Below are positions 1 through 8,343 of a stretch of DNA of 18,870 nucleotides, piece by piece. A program made the position numbers and the translations under genes. Positions within the stretch are counted from its first letter, which is position 1; each line of letters opens with the position of its first letter. The notes under the pieces were generated by a model that searched no databases, was not told the origin of the DNA, and saw nothing but the letters and a program-made list of their open reading frames with translations. This DNA is from JANRIC01 sp033765345 (GTDB lineage: Bacteria; Bacteroidota; Bacteroidia; Cytophagales; Microscillaceae). The stretch covers positions 1 to 18,870 of the forward strand of contig JANRIC010000081.1 in NCBI GenBank assembly GCA_033765345.1, in the 5' to 3' direction.

Positions 1-119
1 AGAAATGCCTGCTCAATGCAGAGAAATGCCTGCTCAATGCAGAGAAATGCCTGCTCAATGCAGAGAAATGCCTGCTCAATGCAGAGAAATGCCTGCTCAA
101 TGCAGAGAAATGCCTGCTC
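1..119. repeat. Perfect 21-bp tandem repeat, at least 5.7 copies
   Basis: Five identical 21-bp units occupy 1-21, 22-42, 43-63, 64-84 and 85-105, and a sixth matches for its first 14 bases (106-119). Each unit begins AGAAATGCCT and ends ATGCAG. Each contains a small inverted repeat, CTGC-TCAAT-GCAG. The array continues past the left edge, so its true copy number is unknown. Because 21 is a multiple of three, five of the six frames stay open through it; plus-strand frame 1 would end at TAA 130-132. It could be the repetitive 3' end of a gene to the left or an intergenic array. There are no unique spacers, so it is not a CRISPR array. Confidence 0.95.
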
Positions 120-168
120 TTTGAAGAAATAAAATCGGGTATATTTTGAACAAGAAGTTTTTCGTGAA

Positions 169-1491
169 TTAATTCTCGCCCGACTCTTTGACCAATTCGC
201 CAGAGACCCGAAGTAGCTCAATTTCATTGAGTTTGATTTGGTATAATACCACAATCAGTCGATTGGAAGCGTCAAGGGCATCCTGCTGAATATCTCTGAA
301 ATCCAAAGCAGAAAGCCCTCCAAGTCTGAATTTATCAATGGCAATATCCAGGTTTTGTTGGGCTACATCGGCATTGTATCTCTCGAGTTGATAAAGCTCT
401 AAATTGCGGAGATAATCTTTGTAAGCTATTTCGTATTGTGCGGCTATGATATTCTGATTAGCACCAATATTTTCTTCCACGACTTCTTTGTTGATTTGGG
501 CGTTGGCGATTTCTCGTTTTCGGTTATTCCCATCAAAGATCGGATAATTAAACCGGATGCCGTAGGCAGGGCCAATGCTTCGATTGGTTCTTGCAAAGCC
601 TGCGCCCGATTTAGACCGGGCAAAATCATAACTCAAATCCAGATTGACTTGTGGAAGTGTGTTTCCCTTAGCAATACGAAGGTCAAGCTCAGAAGATGAG
701 AGATTTTTTCGGCTCAACTGAAGGGTAGTATTTTGAAAATCAAGCTTTTGTTTTAAGGTTTCATACTCAAGCGTTGTTCTGAGTTGGATGGTATCCTCGA
801 CCATAAAACTAGTTTCGGCCGGGCGGTTGAGTAAACTGTTAAGATTGGTTTTGGCTTCAAAGATGGTTTGTCTTTGATTGATGACCAGGGTACTGTCATT
901 GTTGCGGTCTACCTGTGCCCTGAGTAAATCCATTTTGGAGAAAACACCCAGTTCGTAGCGATCCTGTGCAATATCTACCCGTTGCTGAGATACCAGTAAA
1001 TTTTGTCGAAATACTTTTAAAGTTTGCTCTTTCTGTACAATGTCATAATAAGTAGAAATGATTTGCTGTAGGACAGACTCCATCTCAAGGCGAAGGTTCA
1101 GGTTGGCAATTTCTCGGTTAATGCCCAGTTGATTGTAACGATCAAACATCACCAGTCCGTCGAAGATTGTCCAGGTAGCGGCAATACTGGCATTATACCG
1201 GGTATTATTGGCACCACTGACATTCTGATTGCGCCCGTCTAGGAATTCAATTTTGGAATTGATAATACTACCGCTATATCCTGCATTGAAATTGACTTGG
1301 GGCAGAGATCCGGCATTTCCCCGGGTGTGGTTATTTTGGCTAATATCTACATTTTTGCGGGCCACATAAATATTAAAATTTTTTTCCAAGCTGAGGCGTA
1401 TGGTTTCTTCAAGGCTGAGAAGCTCCTGAGCCGGAAGGATCGCAGGTAAAATGATACAATACAGTAAAATCCCAATGAGTTTTTTGGTCAT
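169..1491 (-). CDS. TolC-family outer-membrane efflux channel
   Basis: This 440-residue protein is the outer-membrane exit duct of the tripartite efflux system encoded just upstream. A signal peptide covers about residues 1-21 (hydrophobic core LIGILLYCIILPAIL, likely cleavage before QELLSLEE). The mature protein has the two repeated outer-membrane-efflux (OEP) halves of the family. The first opens with the typical LSLEETIRLSLEKN helix, and both halves carry a LPQVN segment followed by beta-strand residues (near residues 63 and 280) and long coiled-coil helices. Length is normal for the family. The start lies 36 bp after the pump gene's stop, and the order adaptor-pump-channel is the usual one in Bacteroidota. 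There is no lipobox cysteine. The family is clear; the substrate cannot be inferred. Confidence 0.93.
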   Translation of the reverse strand: MTKKLIGILLYCIILPAILPAQELLSLEETIRLSLEKNFNIYVARKNVDISQNNHTRGNAGSLPQVNFNAGYSGSIINSKIEFLDGRNQNVSGANNTRYNASIAATWTIFDGLVMFDRYNQLGINREIANLNLRLEMESVLQQIISTYYDIVQKEQTLKVFRQNLLVSQQRVDIAQDRYELGVFSKMDLLRAQVDRNNDSTLVINQRQTIFEAKTNLNSLLNRPAETSFMVEDTIQLRTTLEYETLKQKLDFQNTTLQLSRKNLSSSELDLRIAKGNTLPQVNLDLSYDFARSKSGAGFARTNRSIGPAYGIRFNYPIFDGNNRKREIANAQINKEVVEENIGANQNIIAAQYEIAYKDYLRNLELYQLERYNADVAQQNLDIAIDKFRLGGLSALDFRDIQQDALDASNRLIVVLYQIKLNEIELLRVSGELVKESGEN

Positions 1492-1527
1492 GTCTATTAA
1501 TATTTCAAAATAAGCAGTCTATTGAGT

Positions 1528-4500
1528 TTAAATGAGTACTTCTTTACTTTTTTCCAGCAGTGCTTCTTTGTCCACGAGGCGAGATTTGCTGGCCATCATG
1601 GTATACATAGCCGGAATCACGTACAGCGTAAGCAAAGTAGCGAAGATCAATCCCCCTACGATGGCTACTCCCATAGCTACCCTACTTTCAGAGCCTGCAC
1701 CTAAAGCCAGGGCGATAGGCAATGTACCCAGTACCGTGGAGGCGTTGGTCATCAAGATAGCTCTAAATCGGGCTTTGGCAGCCATTTTGATGGCTTTTGC
1801 CAGCTCTACGCCTTCATTTTTGCGTTGGTTGGCAAATTCTACCAAGAGGATACCGTTTTTGGTTACCAGGCCGATCAGCATAATGATTCCAATTTGGCTA
1901 AAAATATTTAAAGTTTCACCAAAAAACCACAAGCTCATTAAAGCTCCACCAATGGCTAAGGGCACAGTAAAAAGAATGATAAAAGGGTCACGGAAGCTTT
2001 CAAATTGGGCTGCCAGGATGAGGTAAATCAATACAATGGCGAATAAAAAAGCAAATTGCAAACTAGAAGAGCTTTCACTAAATTCTTTGGATTGCCCGGC
2101 AAGTGCGGTACTGTACGAATCATCCAGAACTTTATCGGCCACTTCATTCATTACCTTGATTCCATCACCGATGGTGTAGCCGGCGTTTAGGTTGGCTGAA
2201 AAAGTAACCGAAAGATAACGATTATACCTGAAAAGCTGTGGAGGAGTACTTTCCTCAGTGGTATAAATCAGATTATCCAATTGGATCATTTCTCCGTTGC
2301 GGTTGCGTACATAGATAGAGGTCAAATCCGTGGGGTTATCTCGGTCATCTCTTTGTACCTGTCCAATCACCTGATATTGCTTACCATCCATAATAAAATA
2401 GTCAAAACGCCTTCCACTTAGTGAAAATTGCAGCGTTTCGGCAATATCTCTGACCGATACATTCAGTTTGGTAGCTTTTTCCCGATTGATTTCTACACGC
2501 AGCTCAGGTTTGGTAAATTTAAGGTTGGTTCTTACATAACTGAATACAGGGCTTTTCTGAGCCACATCCATAAATTTGGGGATTATTTCTTTGAGTTTAT
2601 CCAGGCTGGGCGATTGTACCACAAATTGAATAGGGTCGCCTCCTCTTTCATCTCCGATGGTGGGTGATTGACTCAGGAAGGCTTGGGCATCCGTAAGGGT
2701 TTTTAGATCTTTAGAAATAGCCGTGACCAACTCTTGCTGCGAACGTTCTCTTTCTTCGGTAGGTTTAAGCCTTAAGCGCATAAATCCTTGATTGACAGAG
2801 CTTGCTGCTCCAAAGCCCGGTGAAGTTACGGTAATGAAACCATCACGCTCGGGTACGTTTTTTTCCACATAATGGATGATACTGTCCATGTATTGATCCA
2901 TGTACTCGAAGGTAGCTCCTTCGGGTCCGGTAGCACCTAGGCGAATCATCGAGCGGTCTTCCAGGGGAGCCAATTCGGTAGGTATTTTATCATAGAGTGC
3001 ATAAATGGCATATCCTGTGGCAAAAATGATCAAAAAAGCCATCCAACGCACTTTCATAAAAGCAGCCAGAGAAGAAGTATATCCTTTGGTCAGCCCTTCA
3101 AAAAAAGGTTCGGTAACTCGATAGAAGAAATTCTTTTTTTCGCTGTGCTTCAAAATTCTACTGGAGAGCATCGGTGTGAGCGTTAAAGCTACAAACGCAG
3201 AAATGATAATAGAACCGCTAATGACCACCCCAAACTCTACGAATAACCTTCCGGTAAGCCCCTGCAAGAATATAATTGGTAAGAATACAGCCACCAGAGC
3301 AATGGTCGTCGCTACCACGGCAAAGAAAATCTCAGTAGAACCCTTTACAGCGGCTTCCATCGGAGGTGTACCCCGCTCTACTTTGGCGTAGATGTTTTCC
3401 ATCAACACAATCGCATCATCTACCACCAATCCAATAGCAAGTACCAATCCGAGCAGCGTAAGTACATTGATGGAATAACCAGCCAAATACATAATAAAAA
3501 ATGCTCCGATTAAAGAAACCGGAATTGCCAACACCGGGATCACTGTAGTACGCCAGTCTCTTAGAAATAGAAAAATCACCAAAACAACCAGTATAAACGC
3601 TGTATAAATGGTCTGCTGAACTTCAACAATAGACTCTCGCACGTATTTGGAGGTATCAAAAACCAGTTGCACCTTGAGGCTATTGTCTTTGGGAAGGTTT
3701 TTTTGGATTTCCTCCATGCGTTTGTATACATTATCAGCAATCTCAATCTGATTGGAGCCGGGTTGGGGTACAATGGCCACCCCTACAGCCGGCACGCCAT
3801 CACGCTTGAGGATGGTACGAAGGTTTTCGGGACCAAGCTCGGCTCGGCCGATGTCACTAAACCTGACGATATTCTCGCCATCTTGTTTGATAATCAGGTC
3901 ATTAAATTCGGTAACAGTGGTGATTTTGCCCAGTGTACGAATAGATAGTTCGGTTTTATTTCCTTCAATGATTCCTGAGGGAAGCTCTACGTTTTGTCTT
4001 ACGAGGGCATCTCGTACATCCAAAGGGGTAAGCTCGTAGGCTGAGAGCTTTAAGGGATCCATCCAAAGGCGCATAGAATATTCTTTGGCTCCCCAAATAA
4101 ATATCTGGCTGACTCCGCTGATGGTCTGAAGTCTTTCCTTAAAAATATCATTGGCGATCCGGGTAAGCTCTAACAAGGGAGTCTGATTACTTTGAATAGA
4201 AAAAGCAATAATAGGGTTGGCATCAGCATCGGCTTTACTGACGATGGGCGGTTCGGCATCATCTGGGAGATTACCTACTGCCTGCGATACTTTATCACGT
4301 ACGTCATTGGCAGCTCTTTCAAGGTCTACTTCCAGATTAAACTCTACGGTAACGGTACTAGCCCCATCCTTACTGGTAGAAGTGATGGAGCGAATCCCGT
4401 CTACTCCATTTACAGCTTCCTCAATCGGTTCGGTGATTTGTGAAACGATGATGTCTGCATTCGCACCTACGTAGGTGGTCGTTACATTGATGACAGGAGG

Positions 4501-4626
4501 GTCAACACTGGGGAACTCTCGAATACCCAGATAAAAAAAGCCAATCACTCCGAATAGCGTGATGACAATCGATGTGACCAGGGTTAATACTGGGCGGGCA
4601 ATACTATTGGTGGATAAAGTACTCAT
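1528..4626 (-). CDS. RND efflux pump, inner-membrane transporter (AcrB/HAE1-like)
   Basis: This 1032-residue, full-length hydrophobe/amphiphile-efflux RND transporter is a proton-driven inner-membrane pump that passes substrates to the adaptor and the TolC-like channel. The N-terminal TM1 (about residues 13-31) is followed by a large periplasmic loop, a second transmembrane bundle, a second periplasmic loop and the final bundle, which is the standard RND duplication. The proton-relay residues are present: the Asp-Asp pair in GLVVDDAIVLMEN near residue 405 and the Lys in GLVTKNGILLVEF near residue 925. The start is 7 bp after the adaptor stop, so translation is probably coupled. The intact relay residues and full length argue for an active pump. 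Drugs, bile-like compounds and metals are all possible substrates, although the DD motif favours an organic-substrate HAE1 type over the heavy-metal HME type. Confidence 0.96.
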   Translation of the reverse strand: MSTLSTNSIARPVLTLVTSIVITLFGVIGFFYLGIREFPSVDPPVINVTTTYVGANADIIVSQITEPIEEAVNGVDGIRSITSTSKDGASTVTVEFNLEVDLERAANDVRDKVSQAVGNLPDDAEPPIVSKADADANPIIAFSIQSNQTPLLELTRIANDIFKERLQTISGVSQIFIWGAKEYSMRLWMDPLKLSAYELTPLDVRDALVRQNVELPSGIIEGNKTELSIRTLGKITTVTEFNDLIIKQDGENIVRFSDIGRAELGPENLRTILKRDGVPAVGVAIVPQPGSNQIEIADNVYKRMEEIQKNLPKDNSLKVQLVFDTSKYVRESIVEVQQTIYTAFILVVLVIFLFLRDWRTTVIPVLAIPVSLIGAFFIMYLAGYSINVLTLLGLVLAIGLVVDDAIVLMENIYAKVERGTPPMEAAVKGSTEIFFAVVATTIALVAVFLPIIFLQGLTGRLFVEFGVVISGSIIISAFVALTLTPMLSSRILKHSEKKNFFYRVTEPFFEGLTKGYTSSLAAFMKVRWMAFLIIFATGYAIYALYDKIPTELAPLEDRSMIRLGATGPEGATFEYMDQYMDSIIHYVEKNVPERDGFITVTSPGFGAASSVNQGFMRLRLKPTEERERSQQELVTAISKDLKTLTDAQAFLSQSPTIGDERGGDPIQFVVQSPSLDKLKEIIPKFMDVAQKSPVFSYVRTNLKFTKPELRVEINREKATKLNVSVRDIAETLQFSLSGRRFDYFIMDGKQYQVIGQVQRDDRDNPTDLTSIYVRNRNGEMIQLDNLIYTTEESTPPQLFRYNRYLSVTFSANLNAGYTIGDGIKVMNEVADKVLDDSYSTALAGQSKEFSESSSSLQFAFLFAIVLIYLILAAQFESFRDPFIILFTVPLAIGGALMSLWFFGETLNIFSQIGIIMLIGLVTKNGILLVEFANQRKNEGVELAKAIKMAAKARFRAILMTNASTVLGTLPIALALGAGSESRVAMGVAIVGGLIFATLLTLYVIPAMYTMMASKSRLVDKEALLEKSKEVLI

Positions 4627-4633
4627 AGGACTT

Positions 4634-5737
4634 TTAGTTTAATTCGGTTAATTTAACATCTATATTGGGGCGCATATTCAGGATTCCGGAGGTAATTACA
4701 GTATCTCCGATGGAAAGTCCTTCGGTAATTTGGACGCTACCGGCTGTACGGATGCCAGTTTTTACGGGGACAGAGACAGATTTGCCTCCTTGATATTTGA
4801 AGACCTTCTGCCCACCTAACTCGGGGATGATCGCTACACTAGGAATCTGAACAGCATCGGGGTATTCTTTAAGGATAATTTCAATAGTCACAAAAGCACC
4901 AGGCATGATGGTATTTCCCGGATTATTCAATATAGCACGGGCAGTAATGGTGCGTGTAGTAAGGTCAATCCTAGGCTCAATGGCATAAATACGCCCCACA
5001 AATGCATCTTCACTGACCTCAGAGCGAATATTCACCGTTTGTCCGATGCTTAGTTTGCTCATATATTTTTCAGGGATCGAGAACTCTATTTTGAGCTGAT
5101 CCAGATTGACCAGACTGACAATAGGCGTTCCAGGGTTGATATAACTACCTTTGCTGACTTTTCGCAAGCCGACCGTACCGCTAAAAGGTGCCGTAATGAT
5201 GGTTTTGGCGATTTTGGCTTGTACTTCTTTTTTCTGGGCTTTGAGGGCGTTTAGTTCTGCCAATACAGCATCGTATTCATCCTGGCTTACACCACCCTTT
5301 TCCAATAATTTCTGTTGGCGGTATTCGCGATTTTCATACAGTTTGATTTGGGCATCTAATCTTTCCGATTGTGCGTGAAGTTCTGCATCTTGGATTCTTA
5401 CTAGTACACTTCCTTGCCCTACTCGCATACCTTCGCTAAAATTAATGGCAGTAATAATACCACCCACTTCGCTAGTAAGCTCTACTTGTTCATTGGGAAG
5501 TACCGAACCAGTCACCTTGATTTTATCGGTCATATTGCTTTTTTTGACTACGGTGGCCTTAGCAAACACTTCTTGAGGAGCAGCACCAGCACCTCCAGGA
5601 GGCGTATTTGCTTTTTTGGGTGCTGTGGGGGTACTATTGGCTTTGCCGATCATGCCGGTTTTGAATAAAACGGCGAGTGTTACAAGTACAAAAATGATAA
5701 AAATAGTACTGTAACGGATAATTTTTTTTGTATTCAT
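4634..5737 (-). CDS. RND efflux periplasmic adaptor (membrane fusion protein, HlyD/AcrA-like)
   Basis: This 367-residue adaptor links the RND pump to the outer-membrane channel. It has an N-terminal membrane anchor (residues about 8-25) without a lipobox cysteine, so it is probably held by an uncleaved helix. A Pro/Ala/Gly-rich linker follows. The first lipoyl half lies around VEVELTSE-type residues 85-115 (VTGSVLPNEQVELTSEVGG), then an alpha-hairpin coiled coil at about 115-175 (YENREYRQQKLLEKGG), then the second lipoyl half (ITAPFSGTVGLRKVSKG). A beta-barrel and a membrane-proximal domain complete the protein. It is the first gene of the three-gene efflux operon. A TAATTTTG box lies 26 bp before its start, suggesting the operon has its own promoter. 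Confidence 0.93.
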   Translation of the reverse strand: MNTKKIIRYSTIFIIFVLVTLAVLFKTGMIGKANSTPTAPKKANTPPGGAGAAPQEVFAKATVVKKSNMTDKIKVTGSVLPNEQVELTSEVGGIITAINFSEGMRVGQGSVLVRIQDAELHAQSERLDAQIKLYENREYRQQKLLEKGGVSQDEYDAVLAELNALKAQKKEVQAKIAKTIITAPFSGTVGLRKVSKGSYINPGTPIVSLVNLDQLKIEFSIPEKYMSKLSIGQTVNIRSEVSEDAFVGRIYAIEPRIDLTTRTITARAILNNPGNTIMPGAFVTIEIILKEYPDAVQIPSVAIIPELGGQKVFKYQGGKSVSVPVKTGIRTAGSVQITEGLSIGDTVITSGILNMRPNIDVKLTELN

Positions 5738-5762
5738 CTTCGCTCTGCTAGGGTTTATGATA

Positions 5763-5770
5763 CAAAATTA
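5763..5770 (-). promoter_or_regulatory. Candidate -7 promoter box for the RND efflux operon
   Basis: On the minus strand this reads TAATTTTG, matching the Bacteroidota primary sigma factor -7 consensus TAnnTTTG. It lies 25 bp upstream of the adaptor's ATG (5735-5737), giving a leader of about 20 nt. No TTG -33 element is present at the expected 19-20 bp distance, so the promoter may be weak or may need an activator. Confidence 0.4.
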
Positions 5771-5859
5771 AGCCTTAAACTTGGGCTTTTTCTGAAGATG
5801 CTTTTTTCTTGGATAAAAAAAGTGTTAAAAAAAAGTTAAAACCCTAGTTTACAAGTTAC

Positions 5860-6477
5860 TTACCTTTTTAATATTTGAAAAGCCATATTTCTCCCTTCTT
5901 TTTGCATAATGGCTAGATTAATCCAAACCATGGCAAACTGCTCGATGAGCGGAATTTTATCAAAACCCCCAAAGTCATAGACCTGCCCAAAGCCGATCTC
6001 CTGTGCTAGCGTGCGAGCCACTTTTTTGGCCTGTTCGGAATCTCCGGCTACATACATATCGATGGCAGTATCCCCGTAGTGAGGGTTTTCCATATTTTCA
6101 TAACCTGTTGTATTAAAGCATTTTACCAGATGTACTTCCGGTTTTAAATCCCGCAGGGCTGCACAGACGTGCAGATATGGTTCTGGCTTTACAAATACGG
6201 AGTTGCTGGCATCTATGATTATCTTATCCGTTACATTTCCCAGATTTTGGGCTATTTCAAAGATGGCTGCCGGAGGAATAGCCAGCAGAATTACTTCAGC
6301 TTTTTCGGAAGCTTCCCGAATTTCATGAGCAGAAATCCGAGCATCCGCATCAAGGAGAGTTTTGATTTTATGATCTGTTGGGTTTCTTACTCCCAACAAA
6401 ACTTCGTGACCGACCTTGGCAAATCCTTTGGCCAAAGCTCCACCTACATTTCCGGTACCGATTATGGCTATTTTCAT
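5860..6477 (-). CDS. NADP-binding oxidoreductase, F420-dependent NADP reductase family (COG2085-like)
   Basis: This 205-residue cytoplasmic protein has an N-terminal Rossmann fold: the dinucleotide motif GTGNVGG (residues 7-13), followed by GVRNP with Arg31 after the second strand, a position that usually contacts the 2'-phosphate of NADP. The rest (LLAIPPAAIFEIAQ, IIDASN, VKCFNTTGYENM, MYVAGD) matches the short NADPH:F420 oxidoreductase-like family. Bacteroidota are not known to make coenzyme F420, so the real second substrate is probably something else, and the common database name may mislead. The start is 40 bp after the DUF481-like gene's stop, suggesting one transcript with that gene and the bestrophin. 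A 122-bp gap separates it from the efflux operon. Confidence 0.8.
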   Translation of the reverse strand: MKIAIIGTGNVGGALAKGFAKVGHEVLLGVRNPTDHKIKTLLDADARISAHEIREASEKAEVILLAIPPAAIFEIAQNLGNVTDKIIIDASNSVFVKPEPYLHVCAALRDLKPEVHLVKCFNTTGYENMENPHYGDTAIDMYVAGDSEQAKKVARTLAQEIGFGQVYDFGGFDKIPLIEQFAMVWINLAIMQKEGRNMAFQILKR

Positions 6478-6517
6478 AAATTTATTGTTTATAGGTTAAT
6501 GAAATTAGTATTCAATT

Positions 6518-7297
6518 TTAAAAATTTCCGAGTGTCAATCCATAGCTAAAATAGGTGTCCTTTCTTTGCACACCTTCCAAGACTATGCTTTCATAACTTT
6601 GGCTGAAAAGGGCTTGTAGAGCAAGTAATTTGTTGATCGCAAAACTAAGTTTCATGTCTACATAATAGCGGTAATTGTCCCAGGTTTGTAAAGATTGCTG
6701 GTACCAGAATTCATAAGAAAAATTCAATTTTCGCTTCCATAGAAAATGGCTTCCGATAAGTCTACCTGCCAAACGCCAGGTATCTATCTCAAAAGAATTG
6801 TCAAATCGATCTTCTTCAAAATCATTTCTTTGAAATTTACTTTTTTCATAAGTTACTTTCAAAGAAGGTTTGAGTCTATGATTTGCCTTCTGTATCAACA
6901 CATAACTTAGACCAGCCCCCCACTGATACCGAAAATCAATTGCCCTGCGTTGGTGGCTTTCCAGCCAGAGTATCATAAATGGATAAAAGCGTTTTCGGGG
7001 ATAGAGATACACAAAATTTTTAGAAATCACGTCATTTTCGGTCAATTGTCGGCGAATAGTGCCATATTGATGATGGGTACTACTCTTAAAACCCCAGACC
7101 TCTTCGCTGTGTGAAAAGGCAAAACGATTGATCCAAAGAAATCGCTCTACATTGCCCGATAAGTAAGAAGCCGATGAACTCCACTGATAGCCCCAAAGTA
7201 GTGTGTCACTCTCCGTTAGTTGTGCCTTGGTCGTCAGTGTACAACTAAGAAGCAGAATTACTGCCTGTAAGGTTCTTATAATCACAACTTCACACAT
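6518..7297 (-). CDS. DUF481-like outer-membrane beta-barrel protein
   Basis: This 259-residue protein has a signal peptide (residues about 1-25, hydrophobic core LQAVILLLSC, cleavage near KAQ). The mature part is dominated by alternating aromatic/polar beta-strands and ends in Phe, as outer-membrane barrels often do. The pattern SGNVERFLWINRF, then an arginine/aromatic-rich middle, then a YQWGAGLSYVL strand and SLKVTYEKSKF, resembles DUF481 (YdiY, annotated in enterobacteria as a salt-induced outer-membrane protein). The Cys in the signal region (SC, residue 19) is not in a good lipobox, so a lipoprotein is unlikely. The gene starts 10 bp after the bestrophin stop and is probably translated from the same message. 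The barrel assignment is fairly secure; the family name is less so. Confidence 0.65.
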   Translation of the reverse strand: MCEVVIIRTLQAVILLLSCTLTTKAQLTESDTLLWGYQWSSSASYLSGNVERFLWINRFAFSHSEEVWGFKSSTHHQYGTIRRQLTENDVISKNFVYLYPRKRFYPFMILWLESHQRRAIDFRYQWGAGLSYVLIQKANHRLKPSLKVTYEKSKFQRNDFEEDRFDNSFEIDTWRLAGRLIGSHFLWKRKLNFSYEFWYQQSLQTWDNYRYYVDMKLSFAINKLLALQALFSQSYESIVLEGVQRKDTYFSYGLTLGNF

Positions 7298-7307
7298 GGT
7301 TTGATTT

Positions 7308-8246
7308 TTAGAATAGGTATCCTTTTTGGGGTTCTAATTTTGGAGGTAATTGGTTTTCTTCTAGGCTTTCTTTGAGGTCTCTTTCTATCTCGCGGCACAA
7401 AGCCGTCAGTGGGATATCCTGAATTTGATTCTCAAAGGGTGTTTCATTCACCACACCAGTTTTATCCAAAGCCGAATACACCAAAGCAATGAGTAATGTA
7501 AGTGGAATAACTGCCCAGGCAATCCCGATTTGTGACAGGTTGGCAATCAAACCAAATGGCAAGGTTGCAAGGAAAAAATACAAAAATACCCTTGTAAAAT
7601 AATCATACTGCCGGGGTACAGGTGTATTTTTGATCCTTTCGCAGCTTGCCTGTTGTGCAGCAAATTGTGCCAAACATCCCTCAAGTTGAAAACTATCAAA
7701 GCCCTGAAGTGTACCCTCTGCCATTGCCTGATAAATATTTTGCCCTTGTATCTGTAATAAATAATGGGCTTTATTGGCTTTGGATTGTAGTTTCTCAAAA
7801 TCATCTTCGGACAAAAAAGGGCGAATTTCTGCCCAGTTTTCCTGATTTCGTAACTGTAGCCGGAGTGTATGTACCCAAGCGATTTGTCGATAAATCATCT
7901 CTTTTTTAAAAATAGGTGCTTTCGCCGGATTGTACTGCGGCGTATGTCGGTGTGCATCTACAAAAGTGATAATCAATCGAGCGAAAGTTCGACTGTATTG
8001 GATGGTATTTCCCCAGATTTGACGGGCTTCCCACCAGCGTCCATACGCGGCATTATTACGAAAACCCAGGAAAAAAGCCACAGCCGTTCCCAATACTCCA
8101 ACAGGTGTAAAGGGCAGATTTACTTCCTTCACGCCCTCAATTTCAAAGAAATAAAACACCAAAGCGGCAATTATAAAACTAAATAGCAGAGCCTCCCAAA
8201 TATAAAACAAGACTTTAAGAGGATTGAAATTCTTTTTGACAATCAT
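7308..8246 (-). CDS. Bestrophin-family ion channel
   Basis: This 312-residue inner-membrane protein belongs to the bestrophin / UPF0187 family, whose characterised bacterial members form pentameric ion channels. TM1 covers residues about 12-34 and TM2 about 45-62. TM2 is followed immediately by the family signature GFRNNAAYGRWWEARQIWG (61-79), with Arg63, Asn64, Arg70, Trp71, Trp72 and Glu73. The LPFTPVG segment before TM2 (44-50) is also typical. Two more hydrophobic helices lie at about 225-265, and a charged cytoplasmic tail ends the protein. It is the first gene of a probable bestrophin-DUF481-oxidoreductase unit. Ion selectivity cannot be read from sequence, since bacterial homologues include cation-conducting forms while animal ones conduct anions. 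Confidence 0.92.
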   Translation of the reverse strand: MIVKKNFNPLKVLFYIWEALLFSFIIAALVFYFFEIEGVKEVNLPFTPVGVLGTAVAFFLGFRNNAAYGRWWEARQIWGNTIQYSRTFARLIITFVDAHRHTPQYNPAKAPIFKKEMIYRQIAWVHTLRLQLRNQENWAEIRPFLSEDDFEKLQSKANKAHYLLQIQGQNIYQAMAEGTLQGFDSFQLEGCLAQFAAQQASCERIKNTPVPRQYDYFTRVFLYFFLATLPFGLIANLSQIGIAWAVIPLTLLIALVYSALDKTGVVNETPFENQIQDIPLTALCREIERDLKESLEENQLPPKLEPQKGYLF

Positions 8247-8283
8247 AATTTCAGAGGATATTTTAATAATCAGGTGTTGGCCG

Positions 8284-8323
8284 TTGGATTTTGCCTAGCC
8301 AAAACCTATTTCCCAAAATCCAA
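8284..8323. repeat. Perfect 10-bp inverted repeat upstream of the bestrophin gene
   Basis: TTGGATTTTG (8284-8293) and CAAAATCCAA (8314-8323) are exact reverse complements separated by 20 nt. A second, shorter pair, TTTTG (8289-8293) with CAAAA (8300-8304), shares the left arm, so two alternative hairpins are possible. The element sits between the DJ-1 stop (8344) and the bestrophin start (8246). It could be a terminator-like structure for the DJ-1 transcript, although there is no U-tract, or an operator or leader structure for the bestrophin unit. Confidence 0.6.
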
Positions 8324-8343
8324 AAGAAAGATACGACAAAAAT

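Noticed and set aside
1..119. Possible CRISPR array
   Set aside because: The 21-bp units are directly contiguous with no unique spacers, and no cas gene is nearby.
1532..2026. 164-codon plus-strand ORF antisense to the RND pump
   Set aside because: It is the complement of conserved transmembrane RND sequence, so its hydrophobic pattern is a shadow.
4634..5737. Lipoprotein status for the RND adaptor
   Set aside because: There is no cysteine in the N-terminal hydrophobic segment, so an uncleaved helix anchor is more likely.
5770..5791. AAGCC-N9-GGCTT hairpin followed by T's as a plus-strand terminator
   Set aside because: No plus-strand gene precedes it, the stem is only 5 bp, and it sits at the candidate minus-strand promoter.
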